From Streptomyces mirabilis (lineage in GTDB: Bacteria > Actinomycetota > Actinomycetes > Streptomycetales > Streptomycetaceae), in contig NZ_CP074102.1 of NCBI RefSeq assembly GCF_018310535.1, positions 1,302,001 through 1,366,000 of the forward strand: DNA of 64,000 nt, read 5' to 3'. Below the pieces are notes generated by a model, which saw nothing but the letters and a program-made list of their open reading frames with translations, was not told the origin of the DNA and did no database searches. Within the stretch, counting starts at the first letter, position 1. Each line of letters opens with the position of its first letter. Shown piece after piece: positions 27,153-35,790 of this stretch. The translations under genes and the position numbers were made by a program.

Positions 27153-27297
27153 ACTCTCCGTGACCGAGGCGTATGTGTGCCGGAGCACGTGGAAGCCGTC
27201 CTTGCGGGAAACCCCCAGCGCTCGTCCTTCTTCCGCATCGGGATGACGCCGGCGGCCAGAGCCGGCTTCCGCACCTCGACGTTGACTCCACCAATTT
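27125..27297 (-). pseudogene. Tyrosine recombinase (phage-type integrase) fragment, frameshifted
   Basis: Two minus-strand pieces in different frames form part of a Streptomyces integrase catalytic domain. The first is VRKPALAAGVIPMRKKDERW (about 27297-27215). The second is LGVSRKDGFHVLRHTYASVT (about 27216-27150), with the box II H-x-L-R-H active-site motif. The frameshift lies near 27216. The N-terminal domain, the first catalytic Arg and the C-terminal Tyr region are missing or replaced by the 160-bp repeat. It marks a decayed integrative element. Confidence 0.8.
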
Positions 27298-27330
27298 CAG
27301 TGGTTTGGATTCCGGTGGCCTTTGGCCGGG

Positions 27331-27969
27331 TCAGCGGCCGACGGCGGCGTCCCCGCGGAACGCCCCGGCCACCACGGGGACCAGCTGCCGCTCGATCTGC
27401 TCGGCGGACATGGCGGCCAGCTCGGTGCCGATGGGTGCCAGCGCGAGCCAGTTCAGCAGGCCGGCCGCGCATCGCGTACGGAAGATCAGTTCCTGCTCGT
27501 CGACTCCGGGAAGGTTCGGTGTCAGCAGCCGGACGACCCCCCGGCGGCTCCGGTCGAACTTGCCGTCCAGCCGCTCCCACCCCTTGGGGGGTTCGATGCC
27601 GACCCGCGCCACGGTCCGCATCACGGCCAGGTCTTGTCCACCGGCCGCCAGCGCGCGCACCATCGGCCGGGCGAACGCTGTCGCCACCTCATGGAGTGTC
27701 GCGGTGGAGGCGAGGGAATCGAGTTCCAGGATCTTGTCGTCCAGGTACCGTTCCAGCGCGTGCTCGATCGCCGTGTCGCACAGCTTCTTCAGCGACCCGA
27801 AGTGGTAACTCACCGCGGCGACGTTGGCTCCGGCGCGATCCGTGATCTCGCGGAGTGTCACACCCTCCTGGCCTCGTTGCGCGAGCAACTCCAGGGCGGC
27901 CGTCTGCAGGCCGTCCCGCGTGCGCTGACCGGCCTCTCGGCGCAGGTCCGTCTTTTCCGCCCGTATCAT
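27331..27969 (-). CDS. TetR-family regulator of the NTF2-like gene
   Basis: The 212-residue protein has a TetR HTH in residues 15-60 (GLQTAALELLAQRGQEGVTL then AAVSYHFGSLKKL) and a helical ligand domain containing RCAAGLLNWLALAPIG near the end. The ATG at 27969 is the conserved start. Two palindromic sites lie directly upstream, and two more with the same consensus flank the promoter of the secreted NTF2-like gene 460 bases away on the other strand. It probably represses both itself and that gene. The ligand is unknown. Confidence 0.9.
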   Translation of the reverse strand: MIRAEKTDLRREAGQRTRDGLQTAALELLAQRGQEGVTLREITDRAGANVAAVSYHFGSLKKLCDTAIEHALERYLDDKILELDSLASTATLHEVATAFARPMVRALAAGGQDLAVMRTVARVGIEPPKGWERLDGKFDRSRRGVVRLLTPNLPGVDEQELIFRTRCAAGLLNWLALAPIGTELAAMSAEQIERQLVPVVAGAFRGDAAVGR

Positions 27970-27978
27970 GGCATATAT

Positions 27979-28018
27979 TCAAGCAGCTGCTTGAGTACAT
28001 TGTCAAACAGTCGCTTCA
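27979..28018. promoter_or_regulatory. Two operator palindromes upstream of tetR
   Basis: TCAAGCAGCTGCTTGA (27979-27994) is a perfect 16-bp palindrome. TCAAACAGTCGCTTCA (28003-28018) is an imperfect copy 24 bases on. They match the two sites at 28302-28357, with the half-site TCAARC. Confidence 0.75.
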
Positions 28019-28301
28019 CGGATCGGGGCCGAACTCGAGCGAATCCGATCCCGGCGCGAGCGCGATGCCAAGCGCGGCACCGGCGCCAAGGTCCGCGAGA
28101 AGGCGGAGGCCGCCCACGCGCGCGCCGAGTGCGCACTGATCGAACACCCCACCCCGAAGCGGCGGTTGAAGACCTCGAAGCCTCGAAGAGCGGACGGCCG
28201 GGTCACCGAAGGCCACACCGGATCACCGCCACAGAACCGACATGACCGGCCGCGAGACGGCCGCATGGACACACGCCTCCACGGCTGCGCGACCACACAA
28301 T
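28019..28301. other. Coding-like remnant, family not recognised
   Basis: On the plus strand a frame without start encodes a highly charged, helical-looking piece (AELERIRSRRERDAKRGTG, then KVREKAEAAHARAECALIEH), likely a coiled-coil part of some lost gene. I cannot name the family, and no intact gene fills this 283-base stretch between the two operator pairs. Confidence 0.35.
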
Positions 28302-28357
28302 TCAAACATTGGCTTGACGTCTTACGCTGCCGTCCATAAGCTCAAGCGAGCGTTTGA
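28302..28357 (+). promoter_or_regulatory. Promoter with two TetR-type operators
   Basis: TCAAACATTGGCTTGA (28302-28317) overlaps a -35-like TTGACG (28314-28319). CATAAG at 28335-28340 is a possible -10 with 15 bases between, and TCAAGCGAGCGTTTGA (28342-28357) sits where the transcript would start. The two sites are 40 bases apart and share the consensus of those upstream of tetR. Confidence 0.65.
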
Positions 28358-28426
28358 TTTACTAAGAGCGCGAGAGACCGATGCGACGGATCTCGGATCC
28401 TGAGAACAAACCTGGAGGAACACGAC

Positions 28427-29080
28427 ATGAAGCTGCTCAGCCGGAAGTCGATCACCGCCACGGCCGCGATAGCGATCCTGGGTGGTCTTTCCATCGCCGC
28501 TGCGCCGACACAGGCCGCAAGCCCCGCCCACGGCAGTGCGGCGGTCCACAGCAGTACGGCGGTCCACCCGGACCTGACTCCTGGCGAACTGGCGAAGCTG
28601 CCGCTCACGGACCGCCACCTGACCAAGCACGAGAGGGCCAATCTCGCAGTCGTCCTGCGCGCGTACCACGTGGCGGAGGGCAACAGCCTGGACGTCAACA
28701 CGTTCGTCAACAGCTTCGCCAAGGACGGCGTCTTCAACGACATGGTCGCCGGACAGGCATATCGGGGCAAGGCGCTCGGTGACGTTCTGCCCTACATGGC
28801 CAACCTCTTCCCCGATGTTCACCGTGACCTCAAGCGCATCACCGTGAACGGCGACGTGGTCAGCATCGAGCTGTCGATCCAGGGCACGTTCGAGGGGCCG
28901 CTGCAGTCGCCGGCGGGCACCGTCAAGCCGACCGGCGCGAAGGTCGACGTGCCGACCGCCGACTTCTGGTACCTGCACAACGGCAAGGTCGAGAAGTTCA
29001 ACTGCTTCGTCGGGTACTCGACCATGTACGCCCAGATGGGCGTGAACTTCGACTGGGCCTCGGCGGTCAACAAGCACTGA
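28427..29080 (+). CDS. Secreted NTF2/SnoaL-like protein
   Basis: The 217-residue product has a signal peptide (SITATAAIAILGGLSIAAAP, probable AQA cleavage near residue 31). A Ser/His-rich linker follows, then an NTF2-like alpha-beta cone domain from about 75 to the end (ANLAVVLRAYHVAEGNSLDV, FAKDGVFNDMVAG and a final sheet rich in aromatic residues). The fold is used by small hydrolases, isomerases and binding proteins. Catalytic residues cannot be assigned. The ATG at 28427 follows CCTGGAGGAACACG. Expression probably depends on the adjacent TetR repressor through the two operators in its promoter. Confidence 0.8.
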   Translation: MKLLSRKSITATAAIAILGGLSIAAAPTQAASPAHGSAAVHSSTAVHPDLTPGELAKLPLTDRHLTKHERANLAVVLRAYHVAEGNSLDVNTFVNSFAKDGVFNDMVAGQAYRGKALGDVLPYMANLFPDVHRDLKRITVNGDVVSIELSIQGTFEGPLQSPAGTVKPTGAKVDVPTADFWYLHNGKVEKFNCFVGYSTMYAQMGVNFDWASAVNKH

Positions 29081-29090
29081 GTCGTTCTTT

Positions 29091-29131
29091 GGCGGGTGAT
29101 GCCCGGCGCCACCGGCCGCGCATCACCCGCC
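29091..29131 (+). terminator. Hairpin terminator after the NTF2-like gene
   Basis: A perfect 12-bp stem, GGCGGGTGATGC (29091-29102) and its complement (29120-29131), preceded by CTTT, lies 10 bases after the stop. Confidence 0.75.
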
Positions 29132-29243
29132 GGGGCTTGGCTGCCGACGCGCCGACGCCAACCGGGCTGTGCGGCTTCCCTGGAGGTGAGGCGCGGTCAC
29201 CTGGCACGGCGCGGCGCCCGTCCGAGTGCCTGACGTGCGACGT

Positions 29244-29367
29244 CTACTGACCCATGGTGCTCTCGTCACCTGGCTGCAGCAGTTGCGGCTCCACCTCCTC
29301 GCCGTTGACCAGCGTGCCCTTGCCGCTCTCACAGTCGTGCAGCACGTATCCCCGTCGGGTGAGGGAC
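29244..29367 (-). pseudogene. FHA-domain C-terminal remnant
   Basis: About 40 minus-strand codons read LTRRGYVLHDCESGKGTLVN then GEEVEPQLLQPGD and a stop at 29244. This matches the core of a forkhead-associated phosphothreonine-binding domain, whose typical motif is D-x-x-S-x-N-G-T-x-V-N-G (here G-K-G-T-L-V-N-G). The N-terminal half of the domain and any start codon are missing, and the bases around it show no continuing frame. Confidence 0.6.
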
Positions 29368-29534
29368 TGTCGTCTTTTCGATCTTGAGTCATGCGTGTCG
29401 AACGGGAGTCCCGATCGGGTGGTAGCGGGGCGCTTGGCACATAGCGGCGGACGAAGGCCGGCCTCCGTCCCCGCAGACAGCCACTCGTCGGTGGACCCTC
29501 GCGCCCAGCGATCGGGAGCTGCCCGTCGAGGACG

Positions 29535-31730
29535 TCATACATGTGAAACCGGGCTCAACCGGAGGAGAACGGCGGTGTTGGCACGAGGCAGGGACACGGT
29601 CAGTTTCCCGTCGCCTGCGTCCCACTCCGTGGCGGCACCGGCGGTCGCGGGATGCAGCACCGTGGTGTGAACGTGCGCGCCCCGCAGGTGGGGGACGGTG
29701 AGTGTGCGGTCGGTGTCGGCGGGGCTGTTCCCTTCGCCGGCACCGCTCGGGACGGTCCCGCCGCCGCTGCCGGACTCGCGTCTCCAGATCACGAGGTACG
29801 TGGCCTCCTGCCCCCGCAGTCCATGGGCGATCCACTCGTCCTCCCAGGCGGGAAGGCCCAGTGGCCAGAACGGGTGCGCGCCGTTGATCTCGGGTCGGAG
29901 GTCCTTGTAGACCGAGATCGCCGAGCGGACGAGGTCGAACTGCTCGTCGCTCATGAGGTTGAGGAAGCCGGAGAGGTGGATACGGCCGAGGAGCGCGCCG
30001 GTGAGGGTGAAGGCGATCTCGTCCAGGCTCTGGTCCGGCTGGGGGTACGCCCACACGGCGGCCTGCTCGGGTGTCGCGGCGGTGGCGGCCGCGGCGGCGA
30101 TGGGCGGGTAGCGCAGCGGGTCCTGCTGGTCGCTGGTGGACTGGATTTGTGCCACCGCGAGTTGCGCGTAGTCCATGCGCAGGCCGCCCGATCCGCAGTT
30201 CTCCAGGACGAGGTGGGGGTGGCGGTCGAGGAGTGCGGCCATCCAGTCGAGGTGGGCGCGGTGGTGCCCGAGCAGCCCGGCGCCCGCGCTTTCGACACCC
30301 TTCGCCGTACCGACGCCGCCCTCCGTCCCCGGACCGATGTTGATGTTGTAGTCCAGCTTCAGGTATCCGACACCCCATTCGCCGACCAACCGGTCCACGA
30401 CCTCGTCGAGATGCGTGCGGGCGGCCGGGTGACGGAGGTCCAGGTGGTGCCGGCCGTGTTCCGTGACGCGCAGGCCGCCGCGTCGGAAGAACGCCTCGGG
30501 CGGCAGGGAGTGCGCCAAGGGGCTGCGTACGCCGACGACTTCGGGTTCGAGCCAGAGTCCCGGGGTCATACCGTGCCGACGGATGGCGTCCAGAACCTCC
30601 TGTATGCCGCTCGGGAAGCGGTTGGGGGCGGCCTCCCACGCGCCGACGGCGTCCCACCAGCCCTGAGCGTCGTCGTCGTACCAGCCGGCGTCGATCACGA
30701 AGACCTCGGCGCCCGCGGTCGCCGCCGCCTCGATGAGGGGCAGGAGCCGTTCGGTGGTGGGATCACCCATGAGGGTGTTCATGTAGTCGTTGTAGATCAC
30801 CGGGAGGGTGCGGTGGTCGGCGTGGTCGCGGCGGATACCGCGGCGGTAGTCCGTGAGGGTCCCGAAGGCGGCGTCCAGGCCGCTGGTCTCCGTGCGAACG
30901 AAAACGGCGGGGACGGTGTGGAACTCCTGGCCGGGGGCGAGGGTGTGGTGCCACTGGTGGTGGGCGTCGTCGGGTCCGAACAGGGCGACGTAGGCCGCGC
31001 CCTCGCGTTCGCCGGTCTCGAAGCGCCAGCCCGCGCTGGACTCGATCTGCCAGAGCCAGGCGCGGCCGTCCCGGTCGGTGAGGGCGGCGACGGGGAGGTG
31101 GCGGCCGGTGGACCAGCTGCCCTGTGAGTAGCGCTCGAAGCAGCCGCGTCCCTCGTGGCCGTGAGCGGCTCGGCTCAGCGGGACGACCTCGTCGCGGAAC
31201 GCGGCCTGCCGCCAGCGGCATTCGGCGAGCCAGTCGTTGTCCGCCCAGTGCAGGGTCAGTCCGTCGAGGCCGCCGTCGGCGTCGGAGATGCCGCCGAGGG
31301 CCAGGGTCGTGACGCTCTCCAGCCGGAGCGGAGCGGCGCCCTCATTGACGAGACGTACCCGTGCGCGCAGGAAACCCGCACCGGAGTCGGCGCCGGAGCC
31401 CGCCTCCAGGGTGACCTCGGCGGCCAGCCCGGTCGCCGGGTCCGCCAGCCGGATCGTCGTACGCTCCCGGCCTCCGTCCCGTCCGTCCCGCACCGTCTCA
31501 TGGTCGCGGTAGGTCAGACGGTCGCCGATGGCCGTCTCTATGAATCGTTCTCCCGACCACATGCGCCCGTGGCCGGTCGCGGTGACCTCGACGAGGGGGA
31601 CCAGGCGGGCCCAGTCCTGGCCGGGTGTCCCCAGTCTCACCGACCCCGTGGCGTCCAGGACGGCATGCAGCCCGAGCTCCGGGTGCGACCAGATACGGGA
31701 CCTCTCGACTGTTCCGACGACAGCAGTCAA
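29535..31730 (-). CDS. GH36 alpha-galactosidase
   Basis: The 731-residue protein matches glycoside hydrolase family 36. An N-terminal beta-sandwich is followed by the (beta/alpha)8 barrel with VIDAGWYDDD, MTPGLWLEPE and the nucleophile loop YLKLDYNI (D460). The acid/base is in TSDQQDP (D534), and a C-terminal beta-sandwich ends the protein. No signal peptide is visible, so it is probably cytoplasmic and acts on imported oligosaccharides. The start is TTG at 31730 with GGGGAAAA upstream. It is divergent from the remains of a sugar ABC transporter operon whose LacI-type operator lies about 150 bases away. It could also act on beta-L-arabinopyranosides, a related chemistry that would fit the araBAD genes. 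Confidence 0.88.
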   Translation of the reverse strand: MTAVVGTVERSRIWSHPELGLHAVLDATGSVRLGTPGQDWARLVPLVEVTATGHGRMWSGERFIETAIGDRLTYRDHETVRDGRDGGRERTTIRLADPATGLAAEVTLEAGSGADSGAGFLRARVRLVNEGAAPLRLESVTTLALGGISDADGGLDGLTLHWADNDWLAECRWRQAAFRDEVVPLSRAAHGHEGRGCFERYSQGSWSTGRHLPVAALTDRDGRAWLWQIESSAGWRFETGEREGAAYVALFGPDDAHHQWHHTLAPGQEFHTVPAVFVRTETSGLDAAFGTLTDYRRGIRRDHADHRTLPVIYNDYMNTLMGDPTTERLLPLIEAAATAGAEVFVIDAGWYDDDAQGWWDAVGAWEAAPNRFPSGIQEVLDAIRRHGMTPGLWLEPEVVGVRSPLAHSLPPEAFFRRGGLRVTEHGRHHLDLRHPAARTHLDEVVDRLVGEWGVGYLKLDYNINIGPGTEGGVGTAKGVESAGAGLLGHHRAHLDWMAALLDRHPHLVLENCGSGGLRMDYAQLAVAQIQSTSDQQDPLRYPPIAAAAATAATPEQAAVWAYPQPDQSLDEIAFTLTGALLGRIHLSGFLNLMSDEQFDLVRSAISVYKDLRPEINGAHPFWPLGLPAWEDEWIAHGLRGQEATYLVIWRRESGSGGGTVPSGAGEGNSPADTDRTLTVPHLRGAHVHTTVLHPATAGAATEWDAGDGKLTVSLPRANTAVLLRLSPVSHV

Positions 31731-31866
31731 CGCATTTTCCCCTTCCGGGATGGTTCGGTCCTGCGGTGGCTTTCGTGGGTGCTGAACTGGTGATTCGCAC
31801 TCGGCGGGAGAGGGATGTGCTGCGCCGTCTGGCGTATTCGAAAGGTAAATCCCCAGTTACGGTCTC

Positions 31867-31895
31867 TTGACGCCCACGTTGTGACCGCTCACAAT
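31867..31895 (+). promoter_or_regulatory. Promoter with LacI-family operator
   Basis: TTGACG (31867-31872), a 17-base spacer and CACAAT (31890-31895) form a good sigma-70-like promoter. TTGTGACCGCTCACAA (31879-31894) overlaps it and is a LacI-type palindrome with perfect 6-base arms. The sequence right after it is the middle of a permease gene, so the operator has been fused to that gene by deletion. Confidence 0.7.
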
Positions 31896-32153
31896 CCGCT
31901 GCTCGCACCTGCGGTGACGTTCAATGTGACGACCGCGCTGATCGGCTCCATGAACACCTTCGACATCGTCCAGGCCACCACCGGGGGCGGTCCCGGCGGT
32001 GAGACCGAGGTGTTCAACATCTACATGTTCCGCATCTTCGGCCAGGGCCTGTACGCGCAGGCGTCGGCGATGAGCCTGGTGCTCTTCCTGATCGTCGTCG
32101 TCCTCGCCGTGCCCGTCATCGTCGGCCTGCGCCGCAGGGAGAACAACCAGTGA
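31896..32153 (+). pseudogene. Sugar ABC transporter permease 1, C-terminal remnant
   Basis: Starting directly after the operator, the frame encodes NPLLAPAVTFNVTTALIGSM, NTFDIVQATTGGGPGG and a last membrane helix ending REN. This is the C-terminal quarter of a MalF/UgpA-type permease (normally about 300 residues). The start codon, the first five or so helices and the EAA loop are missing. Its stop overlaps the next permease start (GTGA), showing that the operon was once intact. Confidence 0.8.
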
Positions 32154-33004
32154 CCACCGTTACCGCGTTCACCCCCGCACGCCTGCGCCCGCTGCGCTGG
32201 GTCCAGCCGCTCGTCGTCCTGATCGTCGCCGGCGTCACCATCGGCATCCCGCTGTGGCTGGTGGCGGTCACCTCGGTGAAGCCGCAGGCGGAGGCCATCA
32301 AGCCCAACCTCTCCCTGCCCCACCACGTCCAGGCCGCCGCGAACTACAAGCAGAGCTTCGACGAGGGCAAGGTCGTCCAGGGCTTCGTCAACAGCCTCCT
32401 GGTCGTCGCCCCGTCCGTCGTCCTCGTCCTGCTTCTCGGGGCCGGCGCCGCCTGGGTGTTCGCCCGCCGCAAGGGGCGCCTGGTCAACACCCTGTACGCG
32501 CTGAGCATCAGCGGGCTACTGCTCCCGCCCGCAGTCATCACCATCGTCATGGAACTGCGCCAACTGGGCCTGGCCGGCACCCGTCCCGGCATGATCGGCG
32601 TCTACGCCGGCATGTACCTGTCCACCTCGATCTTCTTCATGACCGGGTTCATCCGCGCCCTCCCCGAGGAGTTGGAGGAGGCCGCCCGCATGGACGGCGC
32701 CGGACCGGTGCGGGTCTTCTTCCGCATCATCCTGCCGCTGCTGCGCCCGGTCATCGCCACGGCGACGATCATGGTGATGCTCTACGCCTGGAGCGACATC
32801 TTCTACGCCTTCTTCGTCCTCGGCGGCGGCGCCAAGGCCACCCTGCCGCTCAACCTCTACCAGGTCGCCAACGCGCAGCTCTACCTCAACAACTGGCACC
32901 TGATCTTCGCCTACGTTGTGATGATGAGCCTCCCCATGGTCCTCGTCTTCGTCATCGCGCAGCGCCGCATCGTCTCCGGCATCACGAGCGGCGCCGTCAA
33001 GTAG
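32150..33004 (+). CDS. Carbohydrate ABC transporter permease 2 (MalG-like)
   Basis: This 284-residue inner-membrane permease has six predicted helices and the cytoplasmic EAA loop (EELEEAARMDGAGPVRVFF) that docks on the ATPase. It belongs to the CUT1 type used for oligosaccharides and depends on a common MsiK-type ATPase in Streptomyces. The GTG start overlaps the stop of the preceding permease remnant. Because the binding protein and most of permease 1 are gone, it is probably an orphan without function, though its own frame is intact. Confidence 0.88.
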   Translation: MTTVTAFTPARLRPLRWVQPLVVLIVAGVTIGIPLWLVAVTSVKPQAEAIKPNLSLPHHVQAAANYKQSFDEGKVVQGFVNSLLVVAPSVVLVLLLGAGAAWVFARRKGRLVNTLYALSISGLLLPPAVITIVMELRQLGLAGTRPGMIGVYAGMYLSTSIFFMTGFIRALPEELEEAARMDGAGPVRVFFRIILPLLRPVIATATIMVMLYAWSDIFYAFFVLGGGAKATLPLNLYQVANAQLYLNNWHLIFAYVVMMSLPMVLVFVIAQRRIVSGITSGAVK

Positions 33005-33091
33005 CCCCGGGGCGCGGCGCGTTCGCCCGCCCAGGTCACCCCGAAGCACACCGACAGCCTCCCGTGACGCCGCGGGAGGAGGAGGACAGCC

Positions 33092-35656
33092 ATGCCTCGA
33101 ACACCTCGCAGACCCCGTACTGTCAGCGGACTCATGGGCGCGGTCGTAGTGACCGCCGCCCTCGTGGGCACGGCGCTGACCGTCCCCGCCGCGCAGGCGG
33201 CCACCCCGCAGCTGACCGTCGATCTCGGCACGACCACCGGCGCGGTCATGCACGGGGCCAACGGCGCCCTGTACGGACTCAGCGACGACGGCGTGCCCGG
33301 CGACAGCCTGGTCACGCCCCTGCACATGACGTCCATCGCCCAGAAGGCGCCCGACGGTACCCAGCACCCCAACGGCGACGCACTGGCCGTCCAGCCCGCC
33401 TTCGCCCGCGGGGGCGGCGGCGACAACCTGATCTACATGCAGGACATCTACGCCTCGTGGCCGTACGAGAACCTGGGGCTGAGCGACTACCTGTCGAAGG
33501 TCGACACGATGGTCAGCGAGGTCGCGGCCCGCTCCGACGCGAGCACGTTCGTGTGGGTGCCGTTCAACGAGCCGGACGGGAACTGGTACACGGGGCTTGG
33601 CAGTTCGACCACCGCCACGTACAACAGCGCGCTCGCGAGCTTCGAGAGTGACTGGACGACGGTCTACAACAAGATCCACTCGATCATCCCGAACGCCCGC
33701 ATCGCCGGCCCCAACGAGACCCACTACGACGCCCGCCTGATGGGCGACTTCTACCCCTGGGCCAAGGCCAACAACGTCCTGCCGGACATCACCACCTGGC
33801 ACGAACTGGACCCCAGTTCCCTGTCCAACTTCGAGGGGAACCTCGCCGCCTACCGGACCATCGAGAGCAACGCCGGCATCAGCGCGCGGCCGGTCAACAT
33901 CAACGAGTACGGTGACCGCCCCGACCTCTCGGTCCCGGGTCAGATGGTCCAGTGGATGTCCATGTTCGAGCGGAACAAGGTCTACGCCGACCAGGCGTAC
34001 TGGGACATCGCGGGGAACCTGGACGGCAACGTCAGCCAGACCGACATCCCCAACGGCGACTGGTGGCTGCTGCGTTGGTACGCGGGCCTGACCGGCCAGA
34101 CCGCCAAGGTGACCCCGCCGCAGTCCAACGTGATCGACACGCTCCAGGGCATCGCGTCCCTCGACACCGGCCGTAAGCAGGCCCAGGTCCTCCTCGGCGG
34201 CGGCACCTCCGGCTCGGCGAACACCGTCGTGCAGCACATACCGTCGTCGTTCGGCAGCACCGTCAACGTCTCCGTGGAGCGCACCGCCTGGAGCGGTTAC
34301 GAGGGCGCGGGCCCCGCGCCGACCGTGCTGGCCCGCAGCACGTACACCGTCGCCTCGGACGGCAGCATCACCGTGCCGCTGACCAACCTCGACCCCATGT
34401 CGGCCTACCGGATCGTCGTCAACCCCGCGGGCACCGGCACGCCCACCACGGCGAGCGTGCCCTGGTCGGCGTCGTACGAGGCCGAGAACGCGACCATCAC
34501 CGACGGCACCGTCTACACCCAGGGCTCCGTCTCCAACGCGTACGGCTACGCCACCTCGGGCACCAAGGACGTCGGCAGCCTGAACCAGACGGACAGCAAG
34601 GTCGCCTTCAGCGTCAGCGTCCCCACCACGGGCACGTACAACCTCAACGTCTTCTACGGCAACCAGTCCGGCGGCCCGGCGACCCAGACCCTCACCGTCG
34701 ACGGCGGCTCGTCGCAGACGGTCACCTACTCGCCGACGCTGAACTGGACCTACCGTTCCACGGCCGGCGCCTCGGTGTCCCTGACCGCGGGCACCCACAC
34801 GATCACCCTGGCCAAGGGGACCAACGAGGTCACCCTCGACAAGATCGACCTGACCGCGGCCTCCACCGCGGACACCTCCTATCCGGCCACGTACGCGGAC
34901 ATCACCGGCTCGCCCACCTACAGCTACACGGCCTCCGGCACGACCGGTGCCGGCGCCCTGGCCCTGCCCTCGGGCTCTTCCGCCGCCTTCGACGTCTACG
35001 CGCCGACCGACGGCTACTACACCGTGCACACCGACTACTCCTCGAACGGGTCCGGCACCCTCACCCTGGACGGCGCCACCGCCGTCACCCTCGCCTCCAC
35101 GAGCGGCACGCTCACCGACAAGAGCTCGCGGCTGTACCTGTCTGCGGGCAACAACCGCATCACCGCGGCCACTTCGGGCTCCACCACGCTGACACTGCGC
35201 GACCTGCGCGTGGCCGCGAGCGCCGACACCACGGGCGTCACCGCCTACGAGGCCGAGAGCGGCACCCTCGCGGGAACCGCCGTCGCCACCTCGGACACCT
35301 GGGCCTCCGGCGGCAGTTACGTCGGCTACATCGGCAACGGCTCGGCCAACACCCTCACCCTCAAGGTGAGCGCCGCCAGTGCCGGGCGGTACGTCATGAA
35401 CGTCCGCTACGCCAACGACCAGGTCTCCGGCTCCGGGAACTACAACACCAACGTCGTCTCCCGGGCGGCCCAGATCTCGATCAACGGCGGCACCGCGCAG
35501 ACCGTCATGTTCCGCAACAACTACAGCTGGTCCACCTACTGGGACCTGCCCGTGCCGGTCACTCTCACCGCCGGCACCAACACGATCACCTTCGCCGACG
35601 CCGGCGCCTACGCACCCAACATCGACCGCATCACCGTCGCGCCGGTCACCGGCTGA
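33092..35656 (+). CDS. Secreted clan GH-A glycosidase with CBM35-like modules
   Basis: The 854-residue protein begins with a long twin-basic signal peptide (RRPRTVSGLMGAVVVTAALV, cleavage near AQA-AT at 36). Residues about 40-450 form a catalytic barrel of the GH39/GH-A kind, with acid/base E160 in PFNEPDGNW and nucleophile E272 in NINEYGD. Two CBM35/CBM6-like beta-sandwich modules start at about 460 (SASYEAENATI) and 718 (TAYEAESGTLAG), with a Thr-rich domain between. It has a strong GGGAGGAGGAGG ribosome site. Its place after sugar permeases and before araB suggests it releases arabinose-containing sugars outside the cell. The exact family and bond cut are not certain. Confidence 0.75.
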   Translation: MPRTPRRPRTVSGLMGAVVVTAALVGTALTVPAAQAATPQLTVDLGTTTGAVMHGANGALYGLSDDGVPGDSLVTPLHMTSIAQKAPDGTQHPNGDALAVQPAFARGGGGDNLIYMQDIYASWPYENLGLSDYLSKVDTMVSEVAARSDASTFVWVPFNEPDGNWYTGLGSSTTATYNSALASFESDWTTVYNKIHSIIPNARIAGPNETHYDARLMGDFYPWAKANNVLPDITTWHELDPSSLSNFEGNLAAYRTIESNAGISARPVNINEYGDRPDLSVPGQMVQWMSMFERNKVYADQAYWDIAGNLDGNVSQTDIPNGDWWLLRWYAGLTGQTAKVTPPQSNVIDTLQGIASLDTGRKQAQVLLGGGTSGSANTVVQHIPSSFGSTVNVSVERTAWSGYEGAGPAPTVLARSTYTVASDGSITVPLTNLDPMSAYRIVVNPAGTGTPTTASVPWSASYEAENATITDGTVYTQGSVSNAYGYATSGTKDVGSLNQTDSKVAFSVSVPTTGTYNLNVFYGNQSGGPATQTLTVDGGSSQTVTYSPTLNWTYRSTAGASVSLTAGTHTITLAKGTNEVTLDKIDLTAASTADTSYPATYADITGSPTYSYTASGTTGAGALALPSGSSAAFDVYAPTDGYYTVHTDYSSNGSGTLTLDGATAVTLASTSGTLTDKSSRLYLSAGNNRITAATSGSTTLTLRDLRVAASADTTGVTAYEAESGTLAGTAVATSDTWASGGSYVGYIGNGSANTLTLKVSAASAGRYVMNVRYANDQVSGSGNYNTNVVSRAAQISINGGTAQTVMFRNNYSWSTYWDLPVPVTLTAGTNTITFADAGAYAPNIDRITVAPVTG

Positions 35657-35665
35657 TGGCCAACT

Positions 35666-35704
35666 CCGGTCGGGACCCGGGCACTTGCGCCGGGACCCGA
35701 CCGG
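35666..35704 (+). terminator. Hairpin after the secreted glycosidase gene
   Basis: Arms CCGGTCGGGACCCGG (35666-35680) and CCGGGACCCGACCGG (35690-35704) pair over 15 bases with a single mismatch and a 9-base loop. It lies 10 bases after the stop and before araB. Confidence 0.7.
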
Positions 35705-35790
35705 AACCCCTACTCCGCAGATTCCCTCTCTCCATCTCATCCAGCATGTCGAACAGTGCACGAAACACCGAACAGAAGGGCGGCCCGGTG

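Noticed and set aside
32516..35761. A 1081-codon minus-strand frame opposite the permease and glycosidase
   Set aside because: Same reason; the plus strand carries clear signal peptide, catalytic motifs and ribosome site.
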